Shown here piece by piece: positions 20,871 to 33,400 of a DNA stretch of 64,000 bases. Numbering within the stretch: the first letter of the stretch is position 1; every line of letters begins with the position of its first letter. This stretch comes from Blumeriella jaapii. Lineage: Eukaryota; Ascomycota; Leotiomycetes; Helotiales; Drepanopezizaceae. Location: the NCBI GenBank assembly GCA_009599575.1, contig VWND01000010.1, positions 702,501-766,500 of the forward strand. The letters are read 5' to 3'. Made by a program: the position numbers and the translations under genes. The notes beneath the pieces were generated by a model that ran no database searches, had not been told where the DNA came from, and saw nothing but the letters and a program-made list of their open reading frames with translations.

Positions 20871-22560
20871 GAAATTAAAAAAGCCAAAAGCGAAACTCGT
20901 ACGAAACGAGCTTTTATCGATTACGGCGCGGAAAAAAACTGCGTAATTTAAAAGTTATTAATTAAATGTAAATGAAAACCAACTTAAAAACGTATTAATT
21001 TATTTACGATTAAAAAAAAAAAAGTAATTATTTATAATACGCATACGCAATTTATTCGCGCTATTAATAATTATAAAACAATTAAAAAAATATAAAGCGA
21101 TTTCGTAGCTTACGATATAAATATCTTAAAAGTTTTATTTATTTTAAAGTTTTTTTAATTGCGAAATATCGACTTCGCTATAAACTTTCGAGCTAAATCG
21201 TAGCGATATCCAATCGAACGCTTATAATTTAATTTCGTTATAATTAAACGTTTCAAAAAAAAATCCAAAAAAAAGCAAGCGTTTTATATCGTTTTAAAAA
21301 AAGCTATTAAAAAACAGTATTAATTACCTTTTAAATACGACGATTACGCCGACGTATTTAACGATACCGCCGCGGTTACTTTAGCTTTTCACCATTTTAT
21401 AAAATATCGAATAAACCTCGCGAAAAAAAAAAACTTTTTTTAAAAACTAATTTATTTTTTATCGAAATCTAAACTTATCGAATTACGCGAATATTTCGAT
21501 TCGAACTTAAAAAAAGGCTGAATAAAAAGATTTACTAGCCTTGCCGGCGCACCGGTAATATTTATACCGAAAAAAAACGGAAATTTACGATTATGCGTCG
21601 ATTATAAAAGTCTAAACGCAATTACGGTTAAAAATCGAACTTTTTTATTTTTTATAAGCGAAACTTTGGATCGTTTGAAAAAAGCTAAAATATTTATTAA
21701 GCTAGATTTTATTTAAGCGTACTACCGCTTTCGAATAAAAAAGGAAAATAAATAAAAAACTGCGTTTCGCATTCGTTACGAACACTTCGAATACTGCGTA
21801 TTACTTTTCGGCCTTTCGAACGCATTAGCAACTTTTTAAACGTATATTAATTAAGCTTTAGTCGGTTTAATAAATATTACGTATATAATTTACTTCGACG
21901 ATATTTTAATATTTTTCGAAAACTCCGACGATTATATAAACGCGGTAAAAAAAGTTTTCGAAAAACTCCGTATTAACAAACTTTACGGAAATCTGAAAAA
22001 ATATGCTTTTAATACGAATACGGTCGAGTTTCTAAGCTTCGTCGTTATTTTTACGAAAATTAAAATAAATCCAAAAAAAATAAATAATATTCGAAAATAA
22101 CCCCTTTTTATTACGTAGCGAAATATTCAAATGTTTTTAAGTTTTACCAACTTTTACAAACGTTTTATTAAAAACTACGCTAAGCTTTGCCGATTTATTA
22201 CAAATCTTTTGAAAAAAATGCAACGAAAAAAAATATCGGGTTTTTTTCGTTTTTTATTCGAAGCGAAGCTCGCTTTTTTACTTTTAAAAAAAAAGTTTTG
22301 CTAAGCATCGATTCTACGCTATTTCGACTTTCGATTGAAAATCCAAATCGAAACAAACGCTTCGAAATTCGCTATAAGCGGAATATTATTTTAATTGTTC
22401 GGAAAAAATGCGAAAATATATTAGCATTTTATCGTATATTATTCGAAAAAACTTTTTTCTATAAAACAAAAATACGAAATTTACGACGCTAAACTAATAG
22501 CTATAATTTACGTTTTTAAATAATAAAACTAATATTTACGTAGCGCTTCCGACGTTATTA
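20870..22560 (+). pseudogene. Gypsy A1 protease, RT and RNase H, RIP-damaged
   Basis: The protease is marked by FIDYGAEKNCV near 20915-20945 (DYGA for the usual DSGA/DTGA; A2 has DCGA). RT motifs are clear: [18 protein letters not shown] at about 21567-21620, then [21 protein letters not shown], and an intact IIYFDDILIFF at about 21886-21918. RNase H follows with RYFDFRLKIQIETNASKFAI around 22318-22370 (the leading Asp of TDAS changed to Asn). Interspersed stops rule out function. Confidence 0.8.
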
Positions 22561-23229
22561 TTATACGTATAAATTATTATAATTTAAAATACTTTTTTAC
22601 GAAAAAACGTTTAAACGGACGCTAAGCGAAATAGACCGACGAGCTAGCTAAATACGATTTTGCAATCGAATATAAAATAAAAGTTTTTAATCCGGCGAAT
22701 AATCTTTTCCGCCGGCCAAATTTAAAAAAAAATTTAAAAAAAAATAACGAACAGCTACCTACGTTGCATCGTAAGCTAAAACTAATTTATTTAAGAAATT
22801 TTAAAATGTTTTTCGTAATAAAAACACGCTTAAAATCGAAGCATAAATTATTTCGCGCCGATAAATATTCGAAACTTTTATTAACGAAATCAAAAAGTAA
22901 AAAGCAAACGGAAAAAAGCCAAATAAAAAACTTTTTCGCCGGATTGTTTTTTACTAATATTACTAATTGCAAACAATATATACCACGAAGCGTAGCCGCT
23001 ATATTATTATAATCCGAAACGGCTAATAACGAATTAGCAAAACCGATTTACAAAACTATTTTTAAATTGCAAAAATCTGATTTTTTTGTATTATAAAAAA
23101 CGTACGAATCGGCCTCGCAAAGCAATCGAGCCGAATCCGAATACTAGCGTATAAACTAAAATAAATTACTACGTTACAAAAAACGTGCGTATATTCCGAA
23201 TAAAAACGCTATTAAAAGCGAAATATTAA

Positions 23230-24440
23230 AAATTAATCACAACGATCCGACCGCCGGCTATTAAAACTTTCGGCGAACGCTAAAACTGATCGAAAAAAAG
23301 TATTTCTGGCCTGGTTTACGAAGCGACGTAAAACGTTACGTTAATACGTATAAAAAATGCTAAAAAAACAAGCCTAAAAAACACCGATCCTATAACGAAT
23401 TAGCTTTCTTTTCGATTTTTACGAAACTTTAAAAAAAAATAACTATAAATTTTATTACGAATCTATTTTTTAGCAAAAAACGAAATCGTATTTACGATTC
23501 GATACTCGTTATAATAAACCGATATACGAAACTATCGAAATATATACCGATATAAAAAACGATTTCAGTTTTAAATTTAACTAAAATATTTATACAGCAC
23601 GTTTACAAAAATTTTAACTGTTTTAAAAAGATTATTACAAATAAAAAATCAGTTTTTACTAATAAATTCTGGTTTTTAATAATATTTCACTTATAAATAC
23701 GACGTCGATTAAGCACCGCTTTCCATTTTCAGACCGATAGCCAAACGGAACGTTAAAATTAAATTTTAAAATTTTATTTTCGTACGTACTGCGATTATTA
23801 ATAAAACGATTAAGCTACGAAGCTTGTTTTAGCCGAATTTACGTATAACAATTCGATATACGCTTTCACGGGTTTTATTTTTTTTCGCATATTATACGGC
23901 TTTCATCCAGAATTTGGCAACAACGTCGAAAGCGACGTCGTAGAAAAAAGAATATCGTCAGCGAAAAAACGAATTAAAATATTGCAAAAAAAAAAAAAAA
24001 TACTTAGTAAAAAGCTAAAAAAAACCAACGCGAATTATAAAAAGTTCTACGACGCTAAACACAAAAAAACTAAATTTTAAATAAGCGACAAAATATTATT
24101 ATCGATCAAAAACCTTCGATAGCTGCGATTTTTTCGAAAGCTTTTAAATAAATATTTAAAGCTTTTTAAAATTAAGCGAATTATATACGAGCACGGCCAA
24201 GCTTACTAATTCGAGCTTTTTTTTTAATATCGTATTTACGATATTTTCCACGTTTTCCTATTAAAACCTTGGCAGGATCGGAACGACACCGAGCCGAAAA
24301 ATAATATAATAAAATTTCAAAAACCCGAAAAATACAAGATTAAATTAATACAAGCTTATAAAAATACAAAAAAAGGCCGATATTACTTAATGCGATAAAA
24401 AAGCTATTTACCAAGCGAAAACTCCTAAAAGCCAAAAAAC
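23230..24440 (+). pseudogene. Gypsy A1 integrase and chromodomain, RIP-damaged
   Basis: After a zinc-binding region with KYFWPGLRSDVKRYVNTYKK near 23300-23360, the integrase core reads through stops to FHFQTDSQTER near 23727 and ILYGFHPEFGNNV near 23891. A C-terminal chromodomain-like stretch, PEKYKIKLIQAYKNTKKGRY at about 24327-24386, identifies the chromovirus branch. Chromodomains target integration to heterochromatin marked by H3K9 methylation in known families. Confidence 0.75.
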
Positions 24441-24694
24441 TATTTTACGAACGCAAAAAAGATTGTAAAAAAATACTTAAAAGATACGACAAATAATAGT
24501 AACGGAGCAATAATAAATGCGCGCCGTAAAAGCAAAAAAAAAAAAACAAAAACACTTAAAAAATCCTAAAACCGCCGCTAAGCCAATTTATTTTTATCGT
24601 TATTTTCTTTCCTATCGTTATCGCCATTTTTTTCAGACTTAAAAACAGCGGCAAGCTAAAAAAAATTAATATTAAACGAATTCGCAAAATATTC

Positions 24695-25190
24695 TGTCGT
24701 GCATAGCTGAATAGTCGGTAGGAACCCTCACCGGAGGCTGGAACGGATGAATTGTATGCAGTAAAATATTACTTGTATTGTTCTAAGTCTGACTGGCGAG
24801 CTTTCCGCAAAAAACGGAAGGTTCGGGCTCGCTTAGTCAGTCGCTCGGAAAAACTAATTTCCGAAAAAGCTCGTTATTACGTGACTACGAGCCTTTCCGA
24901 GCTCCAGGAACATCTAACTATTAAAAGCGTATAAAAAAAATAAATCTGGAACAAAAGAAATAAAAAAAAATAAAAAAATATAAATATAACGCAACACATC
25001 CTTTAGCTGATTGCCAATCCGGCGATCAGCTATTCTCAAAGCGCGAAAAGATTCTTTTATCGTCCGAATGCGGCCGTAACGCGATATTATAACATTTATA
25101 TAACTTGCTATTATATTCTTTGTCGTTGCGAAATGTAAATAAAACTAATTCAGCTTAAATAAGCGTTTCGTCGCTTTTGAAAACCTCAAC
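24695..25190 (-). repeat. 3' LTR of copia F (left LTR, end approximate)
   Basis: Plus-strand left end TGTCGTGCATAGC matches the LTR fragment at 58610-58641, differing at seven of 32 positions, all C-to-T or G-to-A with the right copy the mutated one. The right end is placed near 25190 because on the minus strand a purine-rich tract (GGTGGGAAGATGAAAAAG, about 25191-25209) precedes TGAGG there, like a polypurine tract; this boundary is inference. This LTR is visibly less AT-rich than the elements around it. Confidence 0.65.
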
Positions 25191-25504
25191 TTTTTCATCT
25201 TCCCACCAGTCTTTTAATAGATTCAGGCTTTACTATCTTAATTAAAAACATCGATATAACCTTTCCTACACCCAAAAAAAGTCGTCCGCGTAGATCCACG
25301 CGATCAATTGGCCCAGCTCCTCGTACTCCCAGTCTTCGGCGCTTGCGTAATCGGAGTTTTGCGAAATTCATTTTGCGCAATTAATCGGCTTTTTCGGCCA
25401 ATTCGTTTTTTTTCGACCCTTTCGAAAAAGGCGATCCTTTCGATATTTCGTTTTTGGACGGTCTTTTCGGAAATCTATACTTGCTTGGCCTTAAAAATGC
25501 CGAT
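25191..25504. other. Spacer between F LTR and the antisense frame
   Basis: Holds the purine-rich tract (minus strand) near 25191-25209 and the likely 5' leader of the 25505 frame. The frame of the 25505 gene is open back to a TAA near 25383 but without an earlier ATG. Nothing else recognised. Confidence 0.4.
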
Positions 25505-25732
25505 ATGGCGCCTAAAAGTAAGAAAAACGCTGCTGGCGGTGGAAAAGCTACTGGCGGTAGTTTCGGTTTTGGTAGCATTCCCGAAAAAAAAGAGCAAAAC
25601 ACTGGCGCCTCTGAAAAAAAAGCGGCCGGAGATTACCAAAGCGAAAGGACTGAAAATGAAAATAACGACGATAGTCGTTCTCCAAAACGCGCTCGCACTA
25701 AAGCCAGGAAGCCTGCTATTCCTGGGCCTTTT

Positions 25733-25996
25733 TGTGACGATTTAATCAGTCGAAGGGCTGGGAAATCAGTCAACTGGTCGCCGTGTTCATATGGTATAAA
25801 AAACGAGCCTTTGGTTCTGTAACAAAAATATTCATTTAAAATCAACAACTGCAGAAAGCAAAAGTTGCTAAGAAAAAAAAGCCTTATATATATAATAGTT
25901 TCCACAATTGATAAAAAACCCACCAAAAGACCAGAAAGCTTGCAACTATACGTAATTACTAAAATAACGCGAAAAGCAAACGAATAAGTCGTCACA
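25733..25996 (-). repeat. 3' LTR of gypsy D1
   Basis: 264 bp, same length as its partner at 38331-38594 and closely similar to the 267-bp LTRs of D2. Contains a TATATATATAA stretch in the promoter-like region and the palindromic ACGTA core. RIP-type changes distinguish it from the partner. Confidence 0.9.
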
Positions 25997-25999
25997 CTA

Positions 26000-28900
26000 T
26001 CCTCCCGTCCGAAAAAGCGCGCCCTCGAACTTTTATCTATTAATACGTCGCTATTTAAATAATCGTACGAATCCAAACTTTCGAAATACGCTTTCAGCCA
26101 ATTTATAAGTTTTGCAAAAGGACCGGGAAGCTTTTTATACGCCAAATAAAAGTCGCGCACCTTCAAAAGAGCATATATAAAATCAAACGCGGAGTACCAC
26201 GTGAAATCTTTATTTAAGCCTACCCAAAAAGCTTTGTACTGAAGGGTCTTCCGCTGCATTCGACAGGCGATCAATTCTTCGATTTCGTATTCAAGCCCTT
26301 ATATTAATAAGTTTAAAGGCTGGGTTAACCTGACCTGAAAGCGCGTCGTCAGCTATTTTACGCAGTCGATTAGCGTGAAAAACTGGGTGTACGTTTATAA
26401 TACTGGAAAGATCTAGCTTAAAAGCGTTGTCGAAAATTTTGGCTACAATTTTGAAAAGGCCGTTTGTAGGATTGTCGAGCTTGCGGAAGGGCCGAAAAGT
26501 CGGAAATAAACGTATATCGAGCCAAACGTAATCGTCAACGTTAAAATCGATCGCGCGGCGAAATCTATTCGCATTTTTTTATTTTATCGTAAACTTATTA
26601 AAAATGCGATTTAGCGAGGTTTCAGGCGTCGTAATGGCGGCGAGCGTACGCACGAGCTTCGTTTGCGTTTAGCTTATATAAAAGATTGGAAAAAGGGAAA
26701 GTATCGAATTTTCAATTTTAATTAATATAAAAAGTATAATCGTATACAATTTCAAAAAGTGAAAGGCCATCTAGACTTTCGTAAAAAAAGACTATTTGGG
26801 CGAAATCTATTATTAAAAGAAATTCGCTTTAATCGTTTTAATAAAAATTTACGAAAAGTCGAAAGCGTTTTTGCAAATATTAGTTATAAATTTCGGTCTG
26901 ATTATCGGTTTTAAAATAAACGGCTATCGAAAGCTTTAATTGCGTATCGAATATTTTGTTTAATTCAGACCAGAAAATAAATTAATACTAAAAGCCACGA
27001 TCGCTAATAATACTTTTTGGAAAATCAAAATACTTGTATACGTGAAATATATATAATTTAGCGAAGCTTCGAACGTCGATATTTTTATAACAAAAAATCG
27101 AAATAGCTTATTTAAAAAAGCGATTTATTATTACGAATACGTTATCGTAACCGTATTTGTTTTTATTAAAATTGCAAAAGTCTATTATAACGTGTTTCCA
27201 AAAGTAGTCAGAAACAAAAAAAAGCTAAAAAAGGCCGGGGCGCTTATTTTTTAAAACAAAACTTTTTCGATAAGCGTAATAATTGCGATAGTATTATTTT
27301 ACGAAAGCTGTTATACCTCGCTAATAATATTAGTCCGAAAGCAATTGCGTAATTTTACGAGCGCTGAAATAAGCGGTGAAAATCTGGTCGTGCATTTTTC
27401 GTACAAAAGCCAAACGAAAATAATCGACGTTTAATATTATTAAGCGACCGTAATATAGCAGCAGGTCGCGTTTAAATATATACGAAAACGAAATGTTATT
27501 ATCGTCGTTCCTTTTCGTAGCGTTTCGTACAGCTTTTTTTCGGAAGGCCATCAGGCTGCTAATTATACGATTAGCGTAGAAAAGCTGGTCAACGATACGA
27601 AGTACGAATAAAAAATCAGCTATTTCAACGATAAAAACAGCTGTTTCGAAAGCCGTAAAAAATCGAAATTTTTTAATTAAAAAGCGATAATCGATTTAAT
27701 TTGCTCGGAAAAAAGTTTGCAAACGCTAAATGCGTTTAAAAAAGTTTTAGCGATCGAATTCGCTCGTACGACGTATTAATACGTTAGCCAAAAAGTTATA
27801 TTTACCTAATCTGTACGTAATAAGAAAATTGTAATCGGCGAAAAGCTCGGCCCAGCGTGCTTGTCGAGCGTTCAAAAGTTTAAACGTTATAAAATATTCC
27901 AAAGTTTTATAATTAATAATTATTTTAATTTAATAAATTAAACTAATTAGTTTAGTACGAAAATTGCTTAAAGATTTTACGATTGCGAATATTTTTTTAT
28001 CGTATACGACGTAGTTTAGCTTTGCGAAAACTATAGTTTTGCTAAAATAAACGATTAAAAGCCAATCGTTATTATAAAATTGCGAAAGCACAAAAGCTAT
28101 TACGCCGTCGAAAGCGTTAGTTTTTAATATGCAAAAAAAATCTTGCTTATAATATTATAAAACTAATATAATAATAAAAGCTAGTATAAAAAGGTCGAAA
28201 TTTTTTTGATATTTAAAAATGAAATTGTAAAAAACGTTAGCTTTAATTAAATAAATCAAAAGCTTTGCAATTATACCGTAGTTTCGAATAAAACGTCGGT
28301 AAAAGTTATAAAAACCAAAAAAGCTTTATACATCTTTTATAATAATAAAAGGCTTTTAATAGGCGACCACGGAAACTTTTTCTAAATTTATTTCTAGGCT
28401 TTTAATCGAAATAATAAAATCTAGGTAACGGGTCCGAATAACGTTGAATTTAAATTTCCGAATATCGGCCTATAATTTAGCGTTAGCGAACTTTTGAAAC
28501 ATTTTGCGAATATATATAGCGTGTTTCAAAAAATCGGACAAATAAATAAAAATATTATTTAAATATATAATACAAAAATCGTTTAAATAATCGAAAAAAA
28601 CGTCGTTTATATAACGTTAATAAATTAAAAGTTTATTAATAAAGCCAAAAAATAGTATCTTGCATTTATAAACGCCGTAACGCGTACGAAACATCGTTAA
28701 TTTTTTATTAGCGAAATCCATTCGAATTTTATAAAAAGCTTAACGAATATCGAGCTTCGTAAAAATTCGCGCTTTCGAAAAACGAGCAAAAGTTTTATCG
28801 ATAAAAAAAAAAAAGTAGCGATTTTTACAAATAACGTTATTAAAAGCTCGATAATCGATACAAAAACGCAATAAACCGTTGGGTTTTTTAGCGAAAAATA

Positions 28901-30102
28901 CTAGAACAGCGAAAAAAGCGGTAAAAAATTCGATAAAACCTTTATTAAGATTATTTTGCAAATAAATCTTAATAATTTCGAGCTTTGGAATCGATATTTT
29001 ATATAAAAAAATGTATTTCAGCTTTTTCTTATTTATAATAAGCTCGATTTTATAATCGTAAAGCCGGTAAAAGGCTAGCTCGTTATTAGCGGTTTTAAAA
29101 AACACGTATTCGAAGTCTTTGTACTCCGGGGAAAAAAATTCGAAAAAAGGTTCGTTCGAAGTTAGCTTTGCTAAATTAATTGAAAAGGTCGAAATCGATA
29201 TTTTATTAATTCTGAAACGTTCGAAAAAACTATAAAATTAAGTTTTAAAAGAAATATTATACGTAAAATCGTTTAATATTCTGTCGATTTCGTACAAAAA
29301 GGTTGAAAACACTTCAACTGCTTTTTTTCTAAAAATCAGCTTAAAAGCGTATATAATAATTTGGCAAATAAAAATTAAATAAACAATAGGCTGAGAAACT
29401 CGTTTTCGAACTGGTCGTTTAAAAAATTCAAAAATGGCTTGTCTGAATTATCGATTATATTAAGCTGAAAGGCCATCGCGGCGAAAGCCTTTTTTCGGTT
29501 TTTAATATAACTGTTTTTCGTAGAACGAGAAAGCTGTTCTGACGAAAAAAGAAAAAAAAGAAAAAAAATAATAAAAAAGGGATCGTTAGCCTGGAAAGGC
29601 GGTGGTATAATTTCTTATATTATCTTATTAGCGTCGTTATCGAAATTAGCACCGCGAATAAAATTCGACTTTTTCGCGCTTCGCATAGCGTCGTAAATCT
29701 GCCACAATTGGTCAAAGTTCTTGTCACGTTTTACAACGTCGTTTTAATAGCGAAATTAAATTTTTCGGAAATGCAAATAAAAGATTTTAATACAACAAGC
29801 GTAAAAAGCTGTAGAAAAATAAAACTTCGGCTAATAAAACTTGCGTTTATTACAATTTAATAAAATTTAATATTCGGCTAATCAAGTTTTTCCTAGAATC
29901 ATATTATAATTTCCGAAATTAATAATCAAAAAAAAAGTAAACGATTATATTCGATTATTAATAATAAAATTAAAAAGCGTAAAATATGTAATTAAATGGC
30001 TACGAGCTTTATTATACTTTTTTACAAAAAAAAAAGCCGGAAAAAATTAAATCAAAAGTTTTTAAAAAAAAAAAAAGATTTGATTAGCGCCGAATCGATC
30101 AA
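26000..30102 (-). pseudogene. Gypsy D1 pol (part of protease, RT, RNase H, integrase)
   Basis: Clearest open piece is 28740-29105 on the minus strand, with LLRFCIDYRAFNNV and ARIFTKLDIR, the same RT block as in D2. The integrase zinc region is at 27330-27551 and the C-terminal integrase domain at about 26000-26470. Stops and AT drift are much heavier than in D2. The 5' part of pol is cut off at 30102 by C1. Confidence 0.8.
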
Positions 30103-30107
30103 CGCAT

Positions 30108-30409
30108 TGTCACAGCTAGCTTGAGGGTGATCAGAAGGGTGATATGGACCAAAAGGTACGCATGTAAATTGAAAGAAAGACACCGAGCTAGAATGCTCGG
30201 AGTCGCGAACTTTATGTACAGTGGATTGCGCTTGTGGGTCACGTGACTTAGCGCGAGGCCTAGTGGCCGAGGTGGTCCGTGCCCAAACCTTAATCCGACA
30301 CCACCAGCAATCATACCATTGGCAACCATACCACTGGCAACCATACTACTGGCAACCATACCACTGGCAACCATACCACTGGCAATTACCACCGGCCAGG
30401 ATCGTAACA
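30108..30409 (-). repeat. 3' LTR of gypsy C1
   Basis: 302 bp; contains a tandem array of 15-bp units of the type CCAGTGGTATGGTTG (plus-strand complement CAACCATACCACTGG) at about 30310-30390 and GTCACGTGAC around 30238-30247. Less mutated than the 5' LTR. Confidence 0.95.
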
Positions 30410-30429
30410 CTACCCCCCCCCTCCGAAGA

Positions 30430-33400
30430 ACTGCGTCCTCGCAATTGCAATCATGGGTCTATCGTCCTTCAATTTAATATAATTTTTCCTGCTTTCGTTG
30501 TAAATTTACAACCATGCGAAAAGCGTTCGTAAAAAGCTTTTGGCGGTGGGATATAATCGGTGAAATGCTTGAAAAATATGGAAAGCCGTTATAGCGTCAA
30601 AATAAAAGTATTATTCGAGATTTTTATTAGCGCCTTTTCAATTGATTTAGTATTGCAACACTTTTTTATGCAACTTCGAACTTATTATTTCTTCGATCTT
30701 CCATTTCGTTTGTTCGGAAAATAATTAAATAAAAATTGGTTCGGGGCGGCGTTAGCCAGGTAAAAGATTGCTAATATGCTTTCGAAGCGAATATAAATGA
30801 AAAATTAAATAAATTAACCAGTCTGCGAAAAAATTAAGCTTTTAATTTTTTTTTATTTTATCGACGATCTTAACTGGGCCGTACCATTTGTCCGAAAGTT
30901 TCCGGAAAAATCGGTCGAGCTTTTAATTTTTAATACTTACTAATATTTCGTCGCTTATATTTTAATCTATCGGTCGTTTGTACAAATTAGCGAAGCGTTC
31001 TATTTTGGCTTATTATTACGCAATAAACGATTATGCGTATTTTATAACCTTTTTAGCTCGGAAGGCCAGATGCAAAGCTTCGTCGCGGTTAAGCTTTTCG
31101 GTGGCCGAGCGAAAAAAACGGAAGTTATTTATATTTTAAAATATGCGAATTTCGTATTTATTTAAAATTTAAAAAAAAAAAACGTTGCCGAAAAACTCGT
31201 GCGGTAAAATCAGTTATGCAATATCTATCAAAAGTAAAAAGCGTCCTTAATTATTTTAATAATTAAAGCAAAAAAAACGAAAGCGTTGCTTAATATACTG
31301 GTTTATTATTTCGGTCTGCCTATCGATATTAAAATTGTACGCAATAATTAATTTAACTTTGATTTCTAATATGCGACAGAATTTTTATTAAAAAACCGAA
31401 ACAAATTAAGCTTTTCGGTCCGAAATAATTAAATCCGGCATGCCGAAATAGCGCATTTAATAAACCAAAAACAAAGCTGCCAGTTTTTTCGCTGTAATAA
31501 TTTTATAGCAAAAACTGATAAAAGCTTTTTGAATAAGCGATCTATTATTACAAAAGCGAAATCGTAACCATTTTCGTTTAATAAAAGCTTCGTAAAATCT
31601 ATCGTTAAATATTAATAAGATTTGCTAAATATGAGCAAAAGCTTCAAAAAGCCCGGAGTCTTATCGCGCCTAATTTTTATTTATATATAATAATAATTCG
31701 AAACGTATTATTATATATTTATTTTTATAGCTTTCCAATAATATTTGCGACCGACCAAAAGCTTTATTTTTTTTATTTCAGCGTATATTACGCAAAGCTG
31801 TTCGTAAATATGTCGGATCAGAAAGATTCGCAATTCGAAAAATTCCAAAAGCATTATTAATCTGTTTTAAAAAAATAATTTGTTTTGTCGCAGTTGGTAG
31901 TTAAAACTGTAGTTGCGAGCTTACGCTTGTTGCGCTTCGAAAAAAAAAGAGTTTTTATTAGTTTGCAGCAAATCGTTTATAACTGTATAGCCATGCATAT
32001 CGTACGCGATTACGAAAGTTGGGTCTGCGGGTTTTCCTATAAGCATTTCATTTTCTTCGTTTTCGCTGTCTTTTTCGGAAAAAGTGTCGTTATCGCGCTT
32101 ATCGAACGCTATTTCTACAAACGCCAGCGTAATTATGCTTTTAGCAGCCATTTCCTTTAAAATCTAAATTCAACTTATCGTTTAAAAGCATTTGCTGCTT
32201 TCGAGCTGCTCGCTATCGCGCTTTTAATAAAAAAATGTTTTAATTTCTGCGGAAAAAAATATTAGCGAGCGTATTAATAATTTTCGACCGGTATATAATT
32301 ATAAAATAAAAATCGGCGAAAAACTCGGCCTATCGGATTTATCGGACCGAAAGGTTTTTGATTGTTATAAAATATTCCAAGGCGCGGTGATCGGTATACA
32401 TATATACGTTTTTTTAAGCGCTTAATAGCTCCGGCTTATAATTTTTGAAAAAGCGAAAAATGGCGAAAAGCTTTTTGTTGTAAATCGGATAATTAAGTTC
32501 GGCGTCGATTATAATTTTAAAAAAAAAACCGACCGAATAATAAAAGTTATTTTTTTGCAATTGCGATAATACGCTAGCTATTATCTTATTAAAAAAGTCG
32601 GTTTCCAGGCGCGTTTGCTTGTAAAAGTCGTAATAACATAAAATAAAAGCGCTTAGCAAAACTTTGCGCAATGCTTCCTATGCGTTTTTCTGCTTTTTTT
32701 CGAATACGAAACGTTTTTGCTTATGAAAACAGTGAAAAGGCGGCAAATACGGCTGTAGCCGGTTATAAAGCGTTTGTAAAAATTGCAAAAACCTAGAAAG
32801 CTTTGCACGCTTCGCATATTCGCTGCATATTGCCAGTTTTTAATAATAGCGATTTTTTCCGGGTTTATTTTAATATTTTAAATGCTAATAACGAAACTTA
32901 AAAATTTGGTTTTCGTAATATTAAACTCGCATTTTTTAATATCAGTTTTTAAATCGTATTTTTTCAGGATCGATAGGATTTTTTTAATATAAATTTTATA
33001 TTTTAAATTATTCGCGAAATAAATAAAAATATCGTTAAAATACGCCGAGCAGAAATTATTTAAGTGTTTTATAAAAATATTATTAATAAAACGTTGAAAT
33101 ATAGCGAGCTTATTAATAAGGCCGAACGGAAGAATTTTATATTTATATATATTATATCGGATGCGGAAACTGATCAGTTTTTTAGATTTTTCGAATATCC
33201 GGATTCGATTAAATATTTGTTAAATATTAATTTTCGTAAATATTTTGGTTTTAATAATTCGCGCCAATATTTCGTTAATTAAAAACAAAAGGTAAAGATT
33301 TTTTTTCGTAAAATCGTTAAATTTGCGATAATCGATATATAAGCGTATAAAACCGTCTGACTTTTTGATAAATAAAATCGGAACGGCGAAAAGAGTATTA

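Larger units (their letters stand above)
18781..24694 (+). mobile_element. Gypsy/chromovirus A1 (5' LTR to chromodomain; 3' end displaced)
   Basis: Starts with an LTR TGTCAGGAACC at 18781, then gag, protease, RT, RNase H, integrase and chromodomain in Ty3/gypsy order on the plus strand. It was inserted into copia E. No 3' LTR follows: at 24695 the sequence changes to the LTR of copia F, so A1's end should lie beyond F, outside the window. A near-identical second copy (A2) begins at 58642. Every coding domain carries stops from CAA/CAG to TAA/TAG and TGG to TAG/TAA/TGA, so A1 is dead. Confidence 0.85.

Noticed and set aside
24752..24934. Small plus-strand frame in the F LTR region
   Set aside because: Begins at TTG, has no recognisable domain, and lies within a segment matching an LTR end.
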